Below, piece after piece: positions 50,042 to 62,000 of a stretch of 64,000 nt of DNA (position 1 is the stretch's first letter; every line of letters begins with the position of its first letter). Made by a program: the position numbers and the translations under genes. Under the pieces are notes generated by a model. The model ran no database searches. It was given only the letters and a program-made list of their open reading frames with translations, and had not been told where the DNA came from. This DNA comes from Lonicera japonica (lineage: Eukaryota > Streptophyta > Magnoliopsida > Dipsacales > Caprifoliaceae), in contig CM038470.1 in the NCBI GenBank assembly GCA_021464415.1, positions 24,825,601-24,889,600 on the forward strand, in the 5' to 3' direction.

Positions 50042-53000
50042 ATGGCTACTTCATCTCCAACAACCCAATCAACCACGGTCCAATCAGGTAGAATTAGGGT
50101 TCTAAAAAAAGCATCAACACCTTCCGATCAAGCACTAATTGGACCAGTTGTGTACTGGATGTTCAGAGATCAACGGTTGAGAGATAACTGGGCTTTGATC
50201 CACGCTGTTGATCAAGCCAATAAGGCCAATGTACCTGTAGCTGTAGCATTCAATTTGTTTGATCAGTTCTTAGGTGCCAAAGCTCGTCAATTAGGGTTTA
50301 TGTTGAAGGGTTTGCAGCAGCTTCATAGAGATATTGAAGAAAATCTTGGAATACCCTTCTTCTTGTTTCAGGTAAGATTTATGTAATGTAAATTATTCAG
50401 GCATTTTCTATTTACCCATTTGATTTTTTAAAGGGGTTTTTGGATTTGGGTGTTTGGTTGCTGAGAAAGTCAAAGGGAAAAAAGGGGATTAGAAAGTTTA
50501 GTATTAAAGTTTTATATGCTAGAAAGGTAGAGTTGGATACAGCTATAATGTTATGTTGCTTTGGTGGTTTGAATCTTTTCATTTGTTGGATAGAGCTGCC
50601 AAATTCTGTTACTTGAAGAGTGTTCCTCTTTTCGTTATATTTGGCGTAGAATAAAAGAACACACAAGAGGAGGAGATGTAGATATGGCTGAGAGGGTGAT
50701 CATTTGAATGTAGGTTAACCACAGATATCCAAGAACAATGGGCTACCGCTAGTTAGCACTTAATGCTCCAATCAACCTCAATCTTCAAGATGATTAATGT
50801 GTGTGGATATATATATATATATATGAATTTTAACTGGGTTATAAAATACCATTTTCTAGGTGCTGATTTATGTTTTGATTTAGGGCTTATCCTTGTAGTG
50901 TTTATGCTGGAGACAACTTGTCCCCAAATTTGTAACATTTTCTATTTGCAAGAAGCAAGACTACAAGTTCTACTTCTTAACTGAAAAAAAACCATTTTTC
51001 TTTCCCTTGTAGCATATATGAATAGGATTTAATTTCTTTTCTCTCTTGGTTGATTACTTCTTATCTGAATGTGACACTGAACTACTGAAGTACAATACAT
51101 ACTTTTGGTGTTATGTTTAGTTGTGATTGGCAACTAATTCTGCCAAATTCTGCACTTGTTTCCTCTTCCATAGTTTTTTCCATAAAAACAAGTTTTTTCA
51201 GGTCTCAAATAACAATTAAAAACACTGTCCAAAAAAAAAATAACAATTAAAAACCTAAAACAGAAAGCATTAAATTTGGAGCTCATTTTCTGCAGTTGGT
51301 TTTTGTAGGGAGAAGCTATAGAGACAATTCCTAATTTCTTGGTAGAATGTGGGGCATCGCTTTTGGTTACAGATTTTTCACCTTTACGGGAAGTTCAGAG
51401 TTGGAAGGAGGAAATATGCAAGAAAGTGAGTGATTCGGTTTCAATTCATGAAGTTGATGCACACAATATAGTACCTGTTTGGGCGGCATCAGAGAAGTTG
51501 GAATATAGTGCTAGAACTATTAGGGGAAAGATAAATAAATTGCTCCCTGAGTATCTTATTGATTTTCCAACACTGGGGCCTCCTATAAGAAAATGGGCTG
51601 TTAATAATCAGTTTGTTGATTGGGGGAACCTTATTGCTGATGTTGTAAGGTGAGATTTTGCTCTAATTTGTAGGCCTGTCAATGGATCTGATACGGACCA
51701 GATCATATGGTATCCAAATCCGATCGACTGGCAATATACAGAATCCCATCCGATTTGTCAGTCTGTTGGACGCAAAATATCAAGACATATCCAAATTTGT
51801 CATCAAACTGATATCGATCATTGAAGAATTATTGGCCACAACAACCACAATCTAATCAAATCTTATTGCTTCACCAAAAAAATGCATATTTTTCTATATA
51901 CTATATTTCTAAATGTGTAAGGAGATATATACAGACATATTTATGTATATATGTGTCCAATCTGATAGCAAATGGATTTGATTGAGATATGTTCATATCC
52001 GATTTGGTAATAAAAAAGTTTTAGATTCATAAACGAAGGGGATCCCTCACCAAATCCAACTAATCGGACCCTATTCAGATCAGGGTGGTTTTAAGGGGAA
52101 GGATTTTGCTATCTTCATTGGATTTTGCTGTAATGATATTGTCTAATTGATTATGATCAGGAAAGGAGCTGAAGTTCCTGAAATTGAATGGTGTGAACCT
52201 GGAGAAAATGCTGCATTGGAAGTGTTGATGGGGAGCAAAAATGGGTTTTTAATGAAACGATTGAAGAACTATTCAACAGACCGGAATAACCCGTTGAAAC
52301 CCAAAGCACTCTCTGGTCTCTCTCCGTATTTGCATTTTGGGCAAATATCAGCACAGCGGTGTGCCTTGGAGGCACGTAGAGTCCGAAAACTTTCTCCTCA
52401 GGTTTGTGATGTCAAATTTTGCTGTTGTTTGGCTCTAATCTTGTTCACAAAGTACTAATGTAGATTTAACAAGGGTAAATTTGTCAGATATCATATATTC
52501 AGCATAAAGAGCCAAATAAATTTGGACATAAATTATTTATGTAGAGCTTCATTTAGATAAAAAGAACAAACGCATTTTAGGAGGTTCTGTTCAACATTGT
52601 TAGGAACCATCTCTCCCAAAAGCTTAAGCTGTTAAGTAGTGGGCCAACAATATATATGGTACTCTTCACAAAGTACTAATGTAGGAGGTTTGTGGATAGA
52701 CAAACGAAACCAAAGGCCAAACTGGCCAAACCAAAGGTGCACTTCATGCACAAACACAAAGGGGGAAACAAATGCAAGCGGGAGGATTCGAACCTGAGAC
52801 CTTGCAGAACCTGACCTTTGATACCATGTTAGTAAGTGGATAGACAAACGAAACCAAAGGCGAAACCGGCCAAACCAAAGGTGCACTGCATACTGCACAA
52901 ACACAAAGGGGGAAACAAATGCAAGCGGGAGGATTCGAACCCGAGACCTTGCAAAACCTGAGCTTTGATACTATGTTAGTAACCATCTCACCAAAAGCTT

Positions 53001-56000
53001 AAGCTGTTAGGAGAAGGAACCATAACGAATATCATAGTTAACACCCTCCTTCACATACGACCCCATACTCACTCTCAGAGAGCAAACAAATTTCGAATTT
53101 TGAATTAACAAATGGGGAATGGAGGTGCCAAGGCTTGAACCTTGGGCCTACCAGAAAACCAACCTCTGATACCATGTTAGAAACCATCTCTCCCAAAAGC
53201 TTAAGCTGTTAGGTAGTGGGCCAACAATGTATATCATACTCTTCAACAAACATTAAGCATTCAGAATTCAGTCTTTAGGCTTTCAGCATTCAAAGACTAA
53301 AAAAACAAAAAGGCCAGTTAAATCTTTCATATTTTGATATTTATCGCTATTATACCTGAAGTATGGCTTTTGAATTTACATGTTTTTGTGAAGGCAGTTG
53401 ATGCGTTCTTAGAGGAGTTGATAGTGCGAAGGGAACTTGCGGATAACTTTTGCCTGTACCAGCCTCATTATGATTCATTAAAGGGGGCATGGGAATGGGC
53501 ACGTAAGACCTTGATGAACCATTCCTCAGATAAACGAGAACATATATACACGTGAGTGAATTTTTTTAGTTTGGTCTGTCAGTATCTAGTGGATTTTATT
53601 TTTTTTCATCAGTTACTGTTTAACAATGGCTGTTTAATGTCTCACTAAAGTTTGAAGTAACTATTAAATTTGCAGAATGGAGCAGTTGGAAAGGCACAGA
53701 CTGCTGATCCTGTAAGCAATGCTGCTCTGTTCATTATGTTAAAATAATTATAGTACTCCCTCCATCCCTAATTAAGCATTTGATATTTCTTTTTGAGATG
53801 TCCCAACTTAATAGTCCACTTTGGTTTTCAAAACTTAATCAACGTACCACAACTCAAGACAAGAAACAAGTTTTTTCTGGACTGTTGTTTGGGATGAAAT
53901 AGTGTGTTCTTGAAAAGTGTGAAAATCAAACATGGACTCTTAATTTGGGAAGTAAGGAGTATCTGACTTTTGGAATGTCATTGTTTGATGGAGTCGAATA
54001 TGTTAAAAGTAAAATTCTTGAGGTCTACATTTTGGTGGATAAAACATCGGTATACGCATATGGAGGTTTGTACACTTACATAGTTCATTTTTTTATTTTT
54101 TTTTGCAACTTTCAGCTTTGGAATGCTTCTCAGTTAGAGATGGTTCATTATGGAAAGATGCATGGCTTTATGCGGCAAGTAACTGCTCTATCTTCTATAC
54201 TCTCAATCCTACAAGTTCCTTGTTAATGCACTGTAGACCTTGGAATTTGATTACTATTTCCCCACAAGTTTTAATGAGATTTTACAACTTTACTGAACGC
54301 TAGCTTATTGCAATTTCTCAATTTTAAACGGGATTTAGATGTACCTTGTAAGGAATAGTTCAAATATGTGAAAGGATCTTTGAACCGGCTTGTTAATTAC
54401 AAGTCCTCAATGACTACTAGATATTAGATTCACGTTACAAATTCTAAAAGTTATTAGGTGATAATCCTACCGAGAGCAATATATCGAGAGAGAGAGAGAG
54501 AGAGTGTGTAGTACTCTTTCCAATTTTTTTGCATAAAAGTGGCAAGCATCCATGGCCCGTGGCTCTTCATATATACACTACAAAGTCTTCATTCAAGTGT
54601 TGATGGGGGCCACGCACCAATTATTCTCCCCCATTTATGCAAAAGCTTATTTGGCTCATGATGGGCAATATATATAACATCACATAATATATAAAGCATT
54701 AACATGTAGTATTAAAACACATGATCAAAATTTAAATATAAAAAAAAAAAAAACTTACAATATATATTAAATGATGTATAAATTATAGGATATATAGGTG
54801 GATACATATATTAAATTATTAATACTAATTATGCTCATTTCCGCTCTCTCTCTCTCTTCATTATCCCAATCTTGCTCACGAAGTAAGGCCCCAAATCTAG
54901 TATACTCCACTCCTACACTCCTCACGCACACTGAAACAGAAACAACTACGCTCGGCTTTCTTCAAAATCCAGACAAAACCCCCAGGAAAATGAACCCGTC
55001 TGGTTACAATCGTGGTGGAGACTCTGGCGTCAGAGACACCAGCCATGGCGGTCGCGATCCAGTCGGCGGTGGAAGAGGAGAAAGTTATGAAGGTCCGATC
55101 GGAGGAGCTATGGCGGTGGAAGAGGAGGGAATTTTCAGCAAAGTGAGGAAGGTGGTAGAGGAGGATCCTTCCAGCAGGGACGGTGGACCGGAAGTTTGGG
55201 TCAAGGCCGAGTCCAATGGAAGTAGAAGCGAAATTGGCTGATTGCCTTTTGATCAGGCGAGAGCTTTTCACTAAAGACTCTGCACGTTTTACCATGAGTT
55301 CGACTGCATATGACGGCCATAAGAATATTTTCAGTGCAGTTGAGCTTCCTACTGGGGAATTCGAGGTGAACTTGTCTGATGGGGAGGATTTGAAGAAGCG
55401 GTTCTCCTATACGTTTGCCATTCAGTTAGTGAATGAGCTGAAGCTTGCAAAGCTGAATGAATACTTGAGGGGAGAAATCTTGCACATCCCTCGTGATATA
55501 CTACAAGTGATTTATTTGGTTATGAAGGAGCATCCATCGAGGTCTAGGATCTGTGCTGATTGAACTACTTACTCCAAGAACTACAGACAACAAGATGACT
55601 TGCAGGGTGGTATTGCTGCATTTAGGAGCTTTCAACAAGGCTTGAAGCCAACGTCTCAAGGACTAGCATTGTGTTTGGATTACTCAGTTACTGCATTTTG
55701 CAAGAGCTTGCCCGTTATAGACTTTCTTAAGGATTTGAACACGTAAATAATATGAGGAGGTTGAGAAGATGAGTGATGACTGCATTAGTGGGCTTGAAAG
55801 TGACAGTGACTCACGGTCTAACTAAACGGAAGTTCACTATTGCAGGATTGACGGACAGAAGTACCAGAGATCTTATATTCACCTTCGAAGATCCACCTCG
55901 AGAGGTTAGCCTGGTTGAATATTTTAGGGAGAAATATGGGAAGGAAATTAAATACCAGGATATTCCTTGATTGGATGCGGGGAAGAACAAGAGGACAATT

Positions 56001-59000
56001 TATGTACCCATGGAGTTCTGCGTGTTGGTTGAGGGACAGAGGTTTCCCAAGAAACTATTGGATAGAAATGCAGGGATTTTGTTGAAGAACATATCATTGG
56101 CTCATCCGAGAGACAGAAAGAATTCAATCTCTGAAGCGATGTGGGCTGAGGATGGACCTTGTGGGGGAGAGATAATTCATAACTTTGACAATGGAGTTGA
56201 GCAAAACACGACGAGTGTTGTTAGCCGCGTCATTGGGGCACCAGATCTGAAACTCGGAAAAGTGAACATCGTAAGAGTCGACAAGGAGAAGTGTCAGTGG
56301 AACCTCGTTGGGAAATCCGTGGTGGATGGCAGATCAGTTGATCGATTTCACCTCCACTGAATGGTACAACAGGTTGGATCTCAATAGTTTTATCCCCAAT
56401 CTAATGGGTCGATGTGGAAAACTGGGAATCCGCATGGCGCAACCTCTTGTGCTTCATTTTTCCAGCATGCAGGAGTTCACTAATGTCGATAGGCTCGAAA
56501 GAGTCCTTCAAGGTGTAATCGAGGAGGCTAAAAGCAAAGTTGAAGATTGATTGCAGATCATTATTTGCGTTATGGCTGCAAAACACAATAATTACAAGTA
56601 CTTGAAATGGGTTTCCGAGACCAAAATCGGCATTATAATGCCATGTTGCTTGTCTCGACACGCCAACAAAGGTCAAGATCAGTATCTTGCAAACCTTGGT
56701 CTCAAAATCAACACCAAACTTGGTGGAAGTAATGTAGAGCTCAACGAGCTGCTCCAGCTCCCCCTGTTTGCCGGTCAAGATCACGTGATGTTTGTGGGGG
56801 CTAACAAATATTGCCCGTCAATTGCAGCCGTTGTTGCTACAACCAATTGGCCTGCTGCAAATCAGTATGCTGCCCATGTTTGCCCGCAGCTGCACGGCAA
56901 GAAGAAGATTGTGAGTTTTGGGACTATGGTTCTTGATTTGGTGAACACTTACGCTCAGTGGCGTAGCTAAGATTTCTCCATGGGGCGGGCTAGGCTAAAA
57001 TCGCCCCCAAAAATATTTTTTTGGGGTTATTTTAAAGTATTTAACAAATATTGACTTAAAATCAATAAAAAAATAAATACTTATTTGAATGAAACAAATG
57101 CAAATACTAAACACTTATATAATAGCATATCATAATTAGAGATTTAAAATAGGCAAAAGGTGTTTTTTGCTATATCTAGTCACATGTGACACAAAAAAAA
57201 TACATTATATAAACTAATGAAGTTGAACCCTACGATCCTTTCGTGAATCAAAATCATTTATGAGCAAATCCAAATCAATATCTTCAGCAAGCTTTCTTTC
57301 AATTGTGAGTATCATGCAATCTTCAAAGTAATCATCATCCATCTTGTTAAGAAGAACTATTTTCACAAGTTTCATAGCTGAAAATGCACGTTTTGTTGAT
57401 GCTGTGGAGACCGGAAGAATCAATATAAGACGAATTAATCTATCAACCAAGGAATAATGATCCATTTTCCTTGTTTCAGCTAATTTACAGCACAACTCAG
57501 AGATTTTGGACAAATTTTGAAAGCTTTGTTGGTTTGGAATATCAAGCTCATAGTGTTGTAATTGACGCCTCAATATCCATATATTATCTTTGGAAAAATC
57601 ATGAGGATAAAACTTTTCTGCAAGCTTGTATATATCATCAATATTAAATGATTTATAAGCATCACGTGGATCCAAAGCAGAGCTAAGAACAAGAATTTCC
57701 ATTGCCCCCTCAAAAAATCTACGATTTAACTCCACTATTTGAAAGTCGATTGCGGCATTGAAAATGTCAACTTGATAATGATGATAAACTGTAATGGAAT
57801 CCCGTTACTGACAAGAACACCGAGTGCCCACTTTATAAGAAGCATCCATATTTGGGATCTCAATACCATACATATAATTTTTTTATTATTATTTTTTTTT
57901 TTTTGGGACGGGCTGAAGCCCACCCTAGCCGACTCTTGGCTCCGCCCCTGCTTACGCTCAAATCAACAAGGTTAAACCGAAGAGGATTGTGATTTTTCGG
58001 GACGGTGTGAGCAAGGGCCAGTTCGATATGGTCCTTAACGAAGAGCTGGTCGATATAAGGAGAGCTATTTACTATGAACACTACCGCCCAACAATCACGC
58101 TCCTGGTGGCACAGAAACGGCACCAGACTCGGCTGTTTCTCGAGAATGAGAGGGAAGGGGGTCCATTAGGGAATGTGCCGCCGGGGACCATTGTTGACAC
58201 GACGATCGTGCACCCCTTCAAGTACAACTTTTATCTCTGCAGCCATAATGTTGGGACCGGGACTAGCAAGCCAACTCACTACTACGTTTTGTGGGATGAG
58301 TTCACGTCCGACCAGCTGCAGAAGCTCATCTATAACATGTGCTTTACTTTGGTCCCGCGCACCAAATCAGTCTTGCTTGTGCCGCCCATGTACTATGCTG
58401 ACCTCGTGGCTTACAGGGGACGCTTGTTTCAAGAAGTGGTCATGGAGATGCAGTCACCCCAATCAGCTTCATCTTCATCTTCATCATATGTTGCTTCATC
58501 ATCGTCGGGTTCTTTGTTTGATCACAGGTTCTACAAGCTTCACCTGGAGATGCAGAAAATCATATTTTTTGTCTGAACTGTCACTGCCACTGGCCTAAGC
58601 GTGGCTCTGAAGGATACCACTGTCACCACTACCACCGGAAGTGTGCCCAAACGCAGGTGATGTGGATCTTTCTAGAAGTCAAGGATCTTTCATATTATTT
58701 TAATATATTTATATTTGATATGAAACATTAGGTTTAGACACGATGGAATCTGAATAGACACTAAAGGTACTCAAAAATCAAAATAGATATTCAAGACGTT
58801 TGATATTAATCTTTTAGCCTTAATTCAGGCTTAGATTAGGGTTTTATGATATTATAAATAAGGGTCCAATTCTCTTTTGTAATGAGAGTTGAATTATGAA
58901 TTGAAAAAAGCTGGTGAGCTTTTGGCTTGTGTGCCATTTGCCTGTGGGCATTTCTCCCTCTATTCCATCCTCTCTCCCTTCTCTTATTCTAGTTCTAAAT

Positions 59001-62000
59001 CAATTGGTATAAGAGGCAAACCTTGTTTCGAATGATACCGATCTCCTCTCCCTCTCCTTAAACCATATATTTTCTTTTCTCCCTTAAATCTGCGCCGTCA
59101 CATTATTCTTAAAACCAAACTCTTCTTTCTAGCCAAAAAAAGAAAACTGTTCACGTTCATTGTTTATCGCAGTTACTGTTCTCACCGATTTTCCTCCCCC
59201 ACTTTCCCATCTTAATATGCCCACATTATATTATATTTTAGCCCCAAAAACCAAATTTTGATCCAACCGGCTGTCCCTCTTACCCATGAATATCTTATTA
59301 CCTCAACTCCTTAAGCAAGATGAATTGAAGTGTCCAAGTACTTTTTGGACATATATTAAGTGTGGACAGAATGAGTAGAAAGAGTGTAAAATAATCATTG
59401 ATTGGGATTGTGATATAAATATAGTACACTGCAGTGGAGAGACTGAATCTTGCTCGATAACCGCACCTGCATCCATTTTGAGGTACCATGGACAAATAAT
59501 GATTCTTTTAAAGCTACAGAAAGGTGCCTTATTTCCGATTCAAACGGGTTCTTATTTGGTACATGTTAAGCATGATATTCATTACAGTTCCTTCTCCTAA
59601 CGGCTTAAGCTTTTGGGAGAGATGGTTCATAACATGGTATCAGAGGTTGGTTTTCTGGGAGGTCCAAGGTTCAAGCCTTGGCACCTCCATTCTCCATTTG
59701 TTAATCCGAAATTCGAAATTTGTCTGCTCTCCAGGTGCGAGTATGGGGTCGCACGTGAGGGAGGGTGTTAAGCATGATATTCATTACAGTTCATTCTCTT
59801 AACAGCTTAAGCTTTTGGGAGAGAATGGTTCATAACAGTGCAAATTTGGCACGACATGCTTCCCATGAATGTTGCACATATATCACTTGGTGCGGATTGT
59901 GACGAAAAAGCAAACACATATACTTTCAAGGGCGAAAGAGGCATAATCATGTTTCTGCTAAGCTTAAGAAAGAGGCCTAATCACGTTAGTTTTTGTTAAG
60001 TCTAAGAGAATTTCGCTTGAGGTTGAACATCCTATTTTCAATCCTTTGAGTCCCATGCCGTTTTTTGAATTCATACTCAAAGCCAAAGAATCTGACATCT
60101 TGAATGATACAATAGTTGGAAGAAGATTTTTGTTAGTGTCCTTGGTTCCAAAGCTCATGTTGCAACATTAAAACATCAGGCGTCATCACTTGTTGCTTCC
60201 TCATTTGTGGGTTATAATTCTCCGTCACTACAAATCTCGAGGACAAGTTTTTTTAAATGTTAGGGAGAATGATGTCAATCGTTCTAGAAGTCAAGGATCT
60301 TCCATATTATATGAATAAATTTATATTTGTAATGAAAAATTAGGTTTAGATATGATGGAATCTGAATAGATACTAAAGATATTTGGAAATCATAATAGAT
60401 ATTCAAGAAATTTGATATTTATCTTTTAGCCTTAATTGAGGCTTAGATTAGGGTTTTAGATATTATAAATAAGGGTCCAATTCTCTTTTGTAATGAGAGT
60501 TGAATTATGAATTGAAAATGGCATGTGAACTTTTGGCTTGTGTGCATTTCTCCTTCGCTCCTTCATCTTCTCTCCCTTCTCTTATTCTATTGCTGCATCA
60601 GCAGATCAAATCTCCTTTCCTAATCTCTAGTAGTGGAAGGAGTTTGTGTTTGTGCATGAATCTAATATGTTCTTTTGTCTAGTGTTTATTTCTGTGTAAG
60701 CTTGCTTTTGCGCTCCTTATTCGTGCAGGGTAAGGAGTAGACCTGTCAACGAGTCGTTTCGTGTTGGGTCTTAAAAAATGCGGGTCATTTTTGCCTCCAC
60801 CCGAACATGACCTGATAAGCTATCGGGCATGGTTTTCCAAATTCGTATATGACTCAATTGGTTATTGGGTGACCCGACCCAATAGTACCCGTTTAGCAAA
60901 TATTTTTTACAAAAAAATTTTAAAAAATCTTGAAAATTTTTCACTATAGAAACAAGATAAAAAATAACTAAAATTACTTCAAAAGTACGGATAAATATTC
61001 ATAAAACTTAAAATAGGCACAAACCCTAACAAGATTCAATAAGTTGTATTAAAAGCTAAAAAAAGAAGTTAACGGGTCTAATATTCTAACAGGGTCCTAC
61101 CAAATTCATTAAAGGTAAACCCATAACCAACCTATTATCATTTCATGTTAAACGGGTGAACTCGATAACCACCTGAATTCGTTAAAGGTTTACCCATTAA
61201 CTTATAACTCCATGTCTATTCATGTTGTGTTATTGTGATTCTGCCAAGTCTAGTAAGGAGTTTGTGTGTAAATGAATAAATCTGAATGGGTTTCGTGTTT
61301 TGCATCTGCGCGTGTAATGCATATTATTAGTACCGTTGTAAGTGATATAAGTTGGATGTGGGTTTTACCGAAGCTTTGTTACGTGGAACCTTAGATAGTT
61401 CCATATGGGTTTGAAGAATTGAGTCTACTGTTTATGCTCATTTCAAGCCTATTTTCCTCTCATAAATAAAATGAGCAACAGTATCTAGTTTTTTTATAAG
61501 CTTAAATTGTTAACTCTTACATATGTTCTGCATATTAGAAAATATATGATGGCTGATGCTTTTCCAATCTCTCTCTCTATATATATCTTTCTCATCTGCC
61601 AATGCTGAAATTAGAAAGACTAAAAAGCAGGATGTACTGGGCAAAAAAGATTCTCGAATGGACAAGTGGGCCTGAAGAAGCTCTAGCAATATCAATATAT
61701 TTGAATAATAAGGTACATTCATTCAAATTGATTCAGTTTTATTGTCTCCACAGGATAATGAAATCTCATGAAGTTTCTTCCTTTTTATGAATTACTCTGC
61801 AGTATGAAATAGATGGAAGGGATCCAAATGGGTACGTTGGATGCATGTGGTCAATTTGTGGTGTACACGATCAGGTGTGAATGCATTCTTGTTTTTGTTC
61901 AATTACCCATGACTAGAATTCTTGGGGTGTGTTTGATTAGCAGAGTTCTCCATGGAAAACTTGGAAAATATGTACTTCATCCTTTGGTAGCGTTTGATTG

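Larger units (their letters stand above)
54990..58576 (+). pseudogene. Argonaute (AGO2/AGO3-type) pseudogene, split by a hAT element
   Basis: The order of an Argonaute is readable: a Gly/Arg-rich N terminus ([13 protein letters not shown]..., [14 protein letters not shown]), a linker with [20 protein letters not shown], a PAZ region ([35 protein letters not shown]), [11 protein letters not shown] and [18 protein letters not shown], and the MID and PIWI domains. PIWI shows [24 protein letters not shown] sequence, [23 protein letters not shown], and [20 protein letters not shown], with end [15 protein letters not shown]. Internal words fit the AGO2/3 clade. Defects: frameshifts near 55,190, 55,750 and 56,310; in-frame stops at 55,561, 55,744, 55,968 and 56,548; part of the N domain missing; and the segment of the first catalytic Asp reduced to GANKYCPS. 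The second Asp (RDGVSKGQF) and the His (THYYVLW) remain. No introns are seen in this stretch. Removing the hAT element and one duplication copy restores one frame across the PIWI break. Confidence 0.88.
58658..60600 (+). mobile_element. Non-autonomous LTR retrotransposon (1.9 kb)
   Basis: The two long terminal repeats are 58658-59002 (345 bp) and 60270-60600 (331 bp). Both start TGATGT and end in CA, and they share GGTTTAGA-ATGGAATCTGAATAGA, TTAGATTAGGGTTTTA and TATAAATAAGGGTCCAATTC. They have diverged at many positions. A primer-site-like TTGGTATAAGAGGC follows the 5' LTR at 59,004, and a purine tract TTAGGGAGAA precedes the 3' LTR. The flanks are GCAGG (58,653-58,657) and GCAGA (60,601-60,605), a 5-bp duplication with one mismatch. 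No gag or pol is readable in the ~1-kb internal region. A TRIM is nested inside. The TATAAATAAG in each LTR would be the retroelement promoter. Confidence 0.8.
54175..61630 (+). other. Photolyase intron 6: 7.5-kb GC-AG intron loaded with insertions
   Basis: The coding frame of exon 6 (…GFM plus CG of Arg) continues in exon 7 (G, then [10 protein letters not shown]) only if the intron starts with GC at 54175-54176. The local sequence CG|GCAAGT matches the standard GC-donor consensus. The acceptor is AAAAAGCAG at 61,622-61,630. Using the GT four bases on (CAA|GTAAC) breaks the frame. The intron contains an AGO2-like pseudogene, two hAT elements, an LTR retrotransposon and a TRIM. Confidence 0.75.

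Noticed and set aside
52632..52986. Overlapping Cys-rich open frames on the minus strand
   Set aside because: They come from two tandem copies of a TRIM interior and duplicate each other. TRIMs encode no protein.
57214..57735. An independent host gene
   Set aside because: The frame is the C-terminal part of a hAT transposase lying wholly between hAT inverted ends and an 8-bp target duplication.
54990..58576. A functional Argonaute gene
   Set aside because: At least four in-frame stops, several frameshifts, a missing N-domain segment, a lost first catalytic Asp region and a hAT insertion rule out a working protein.
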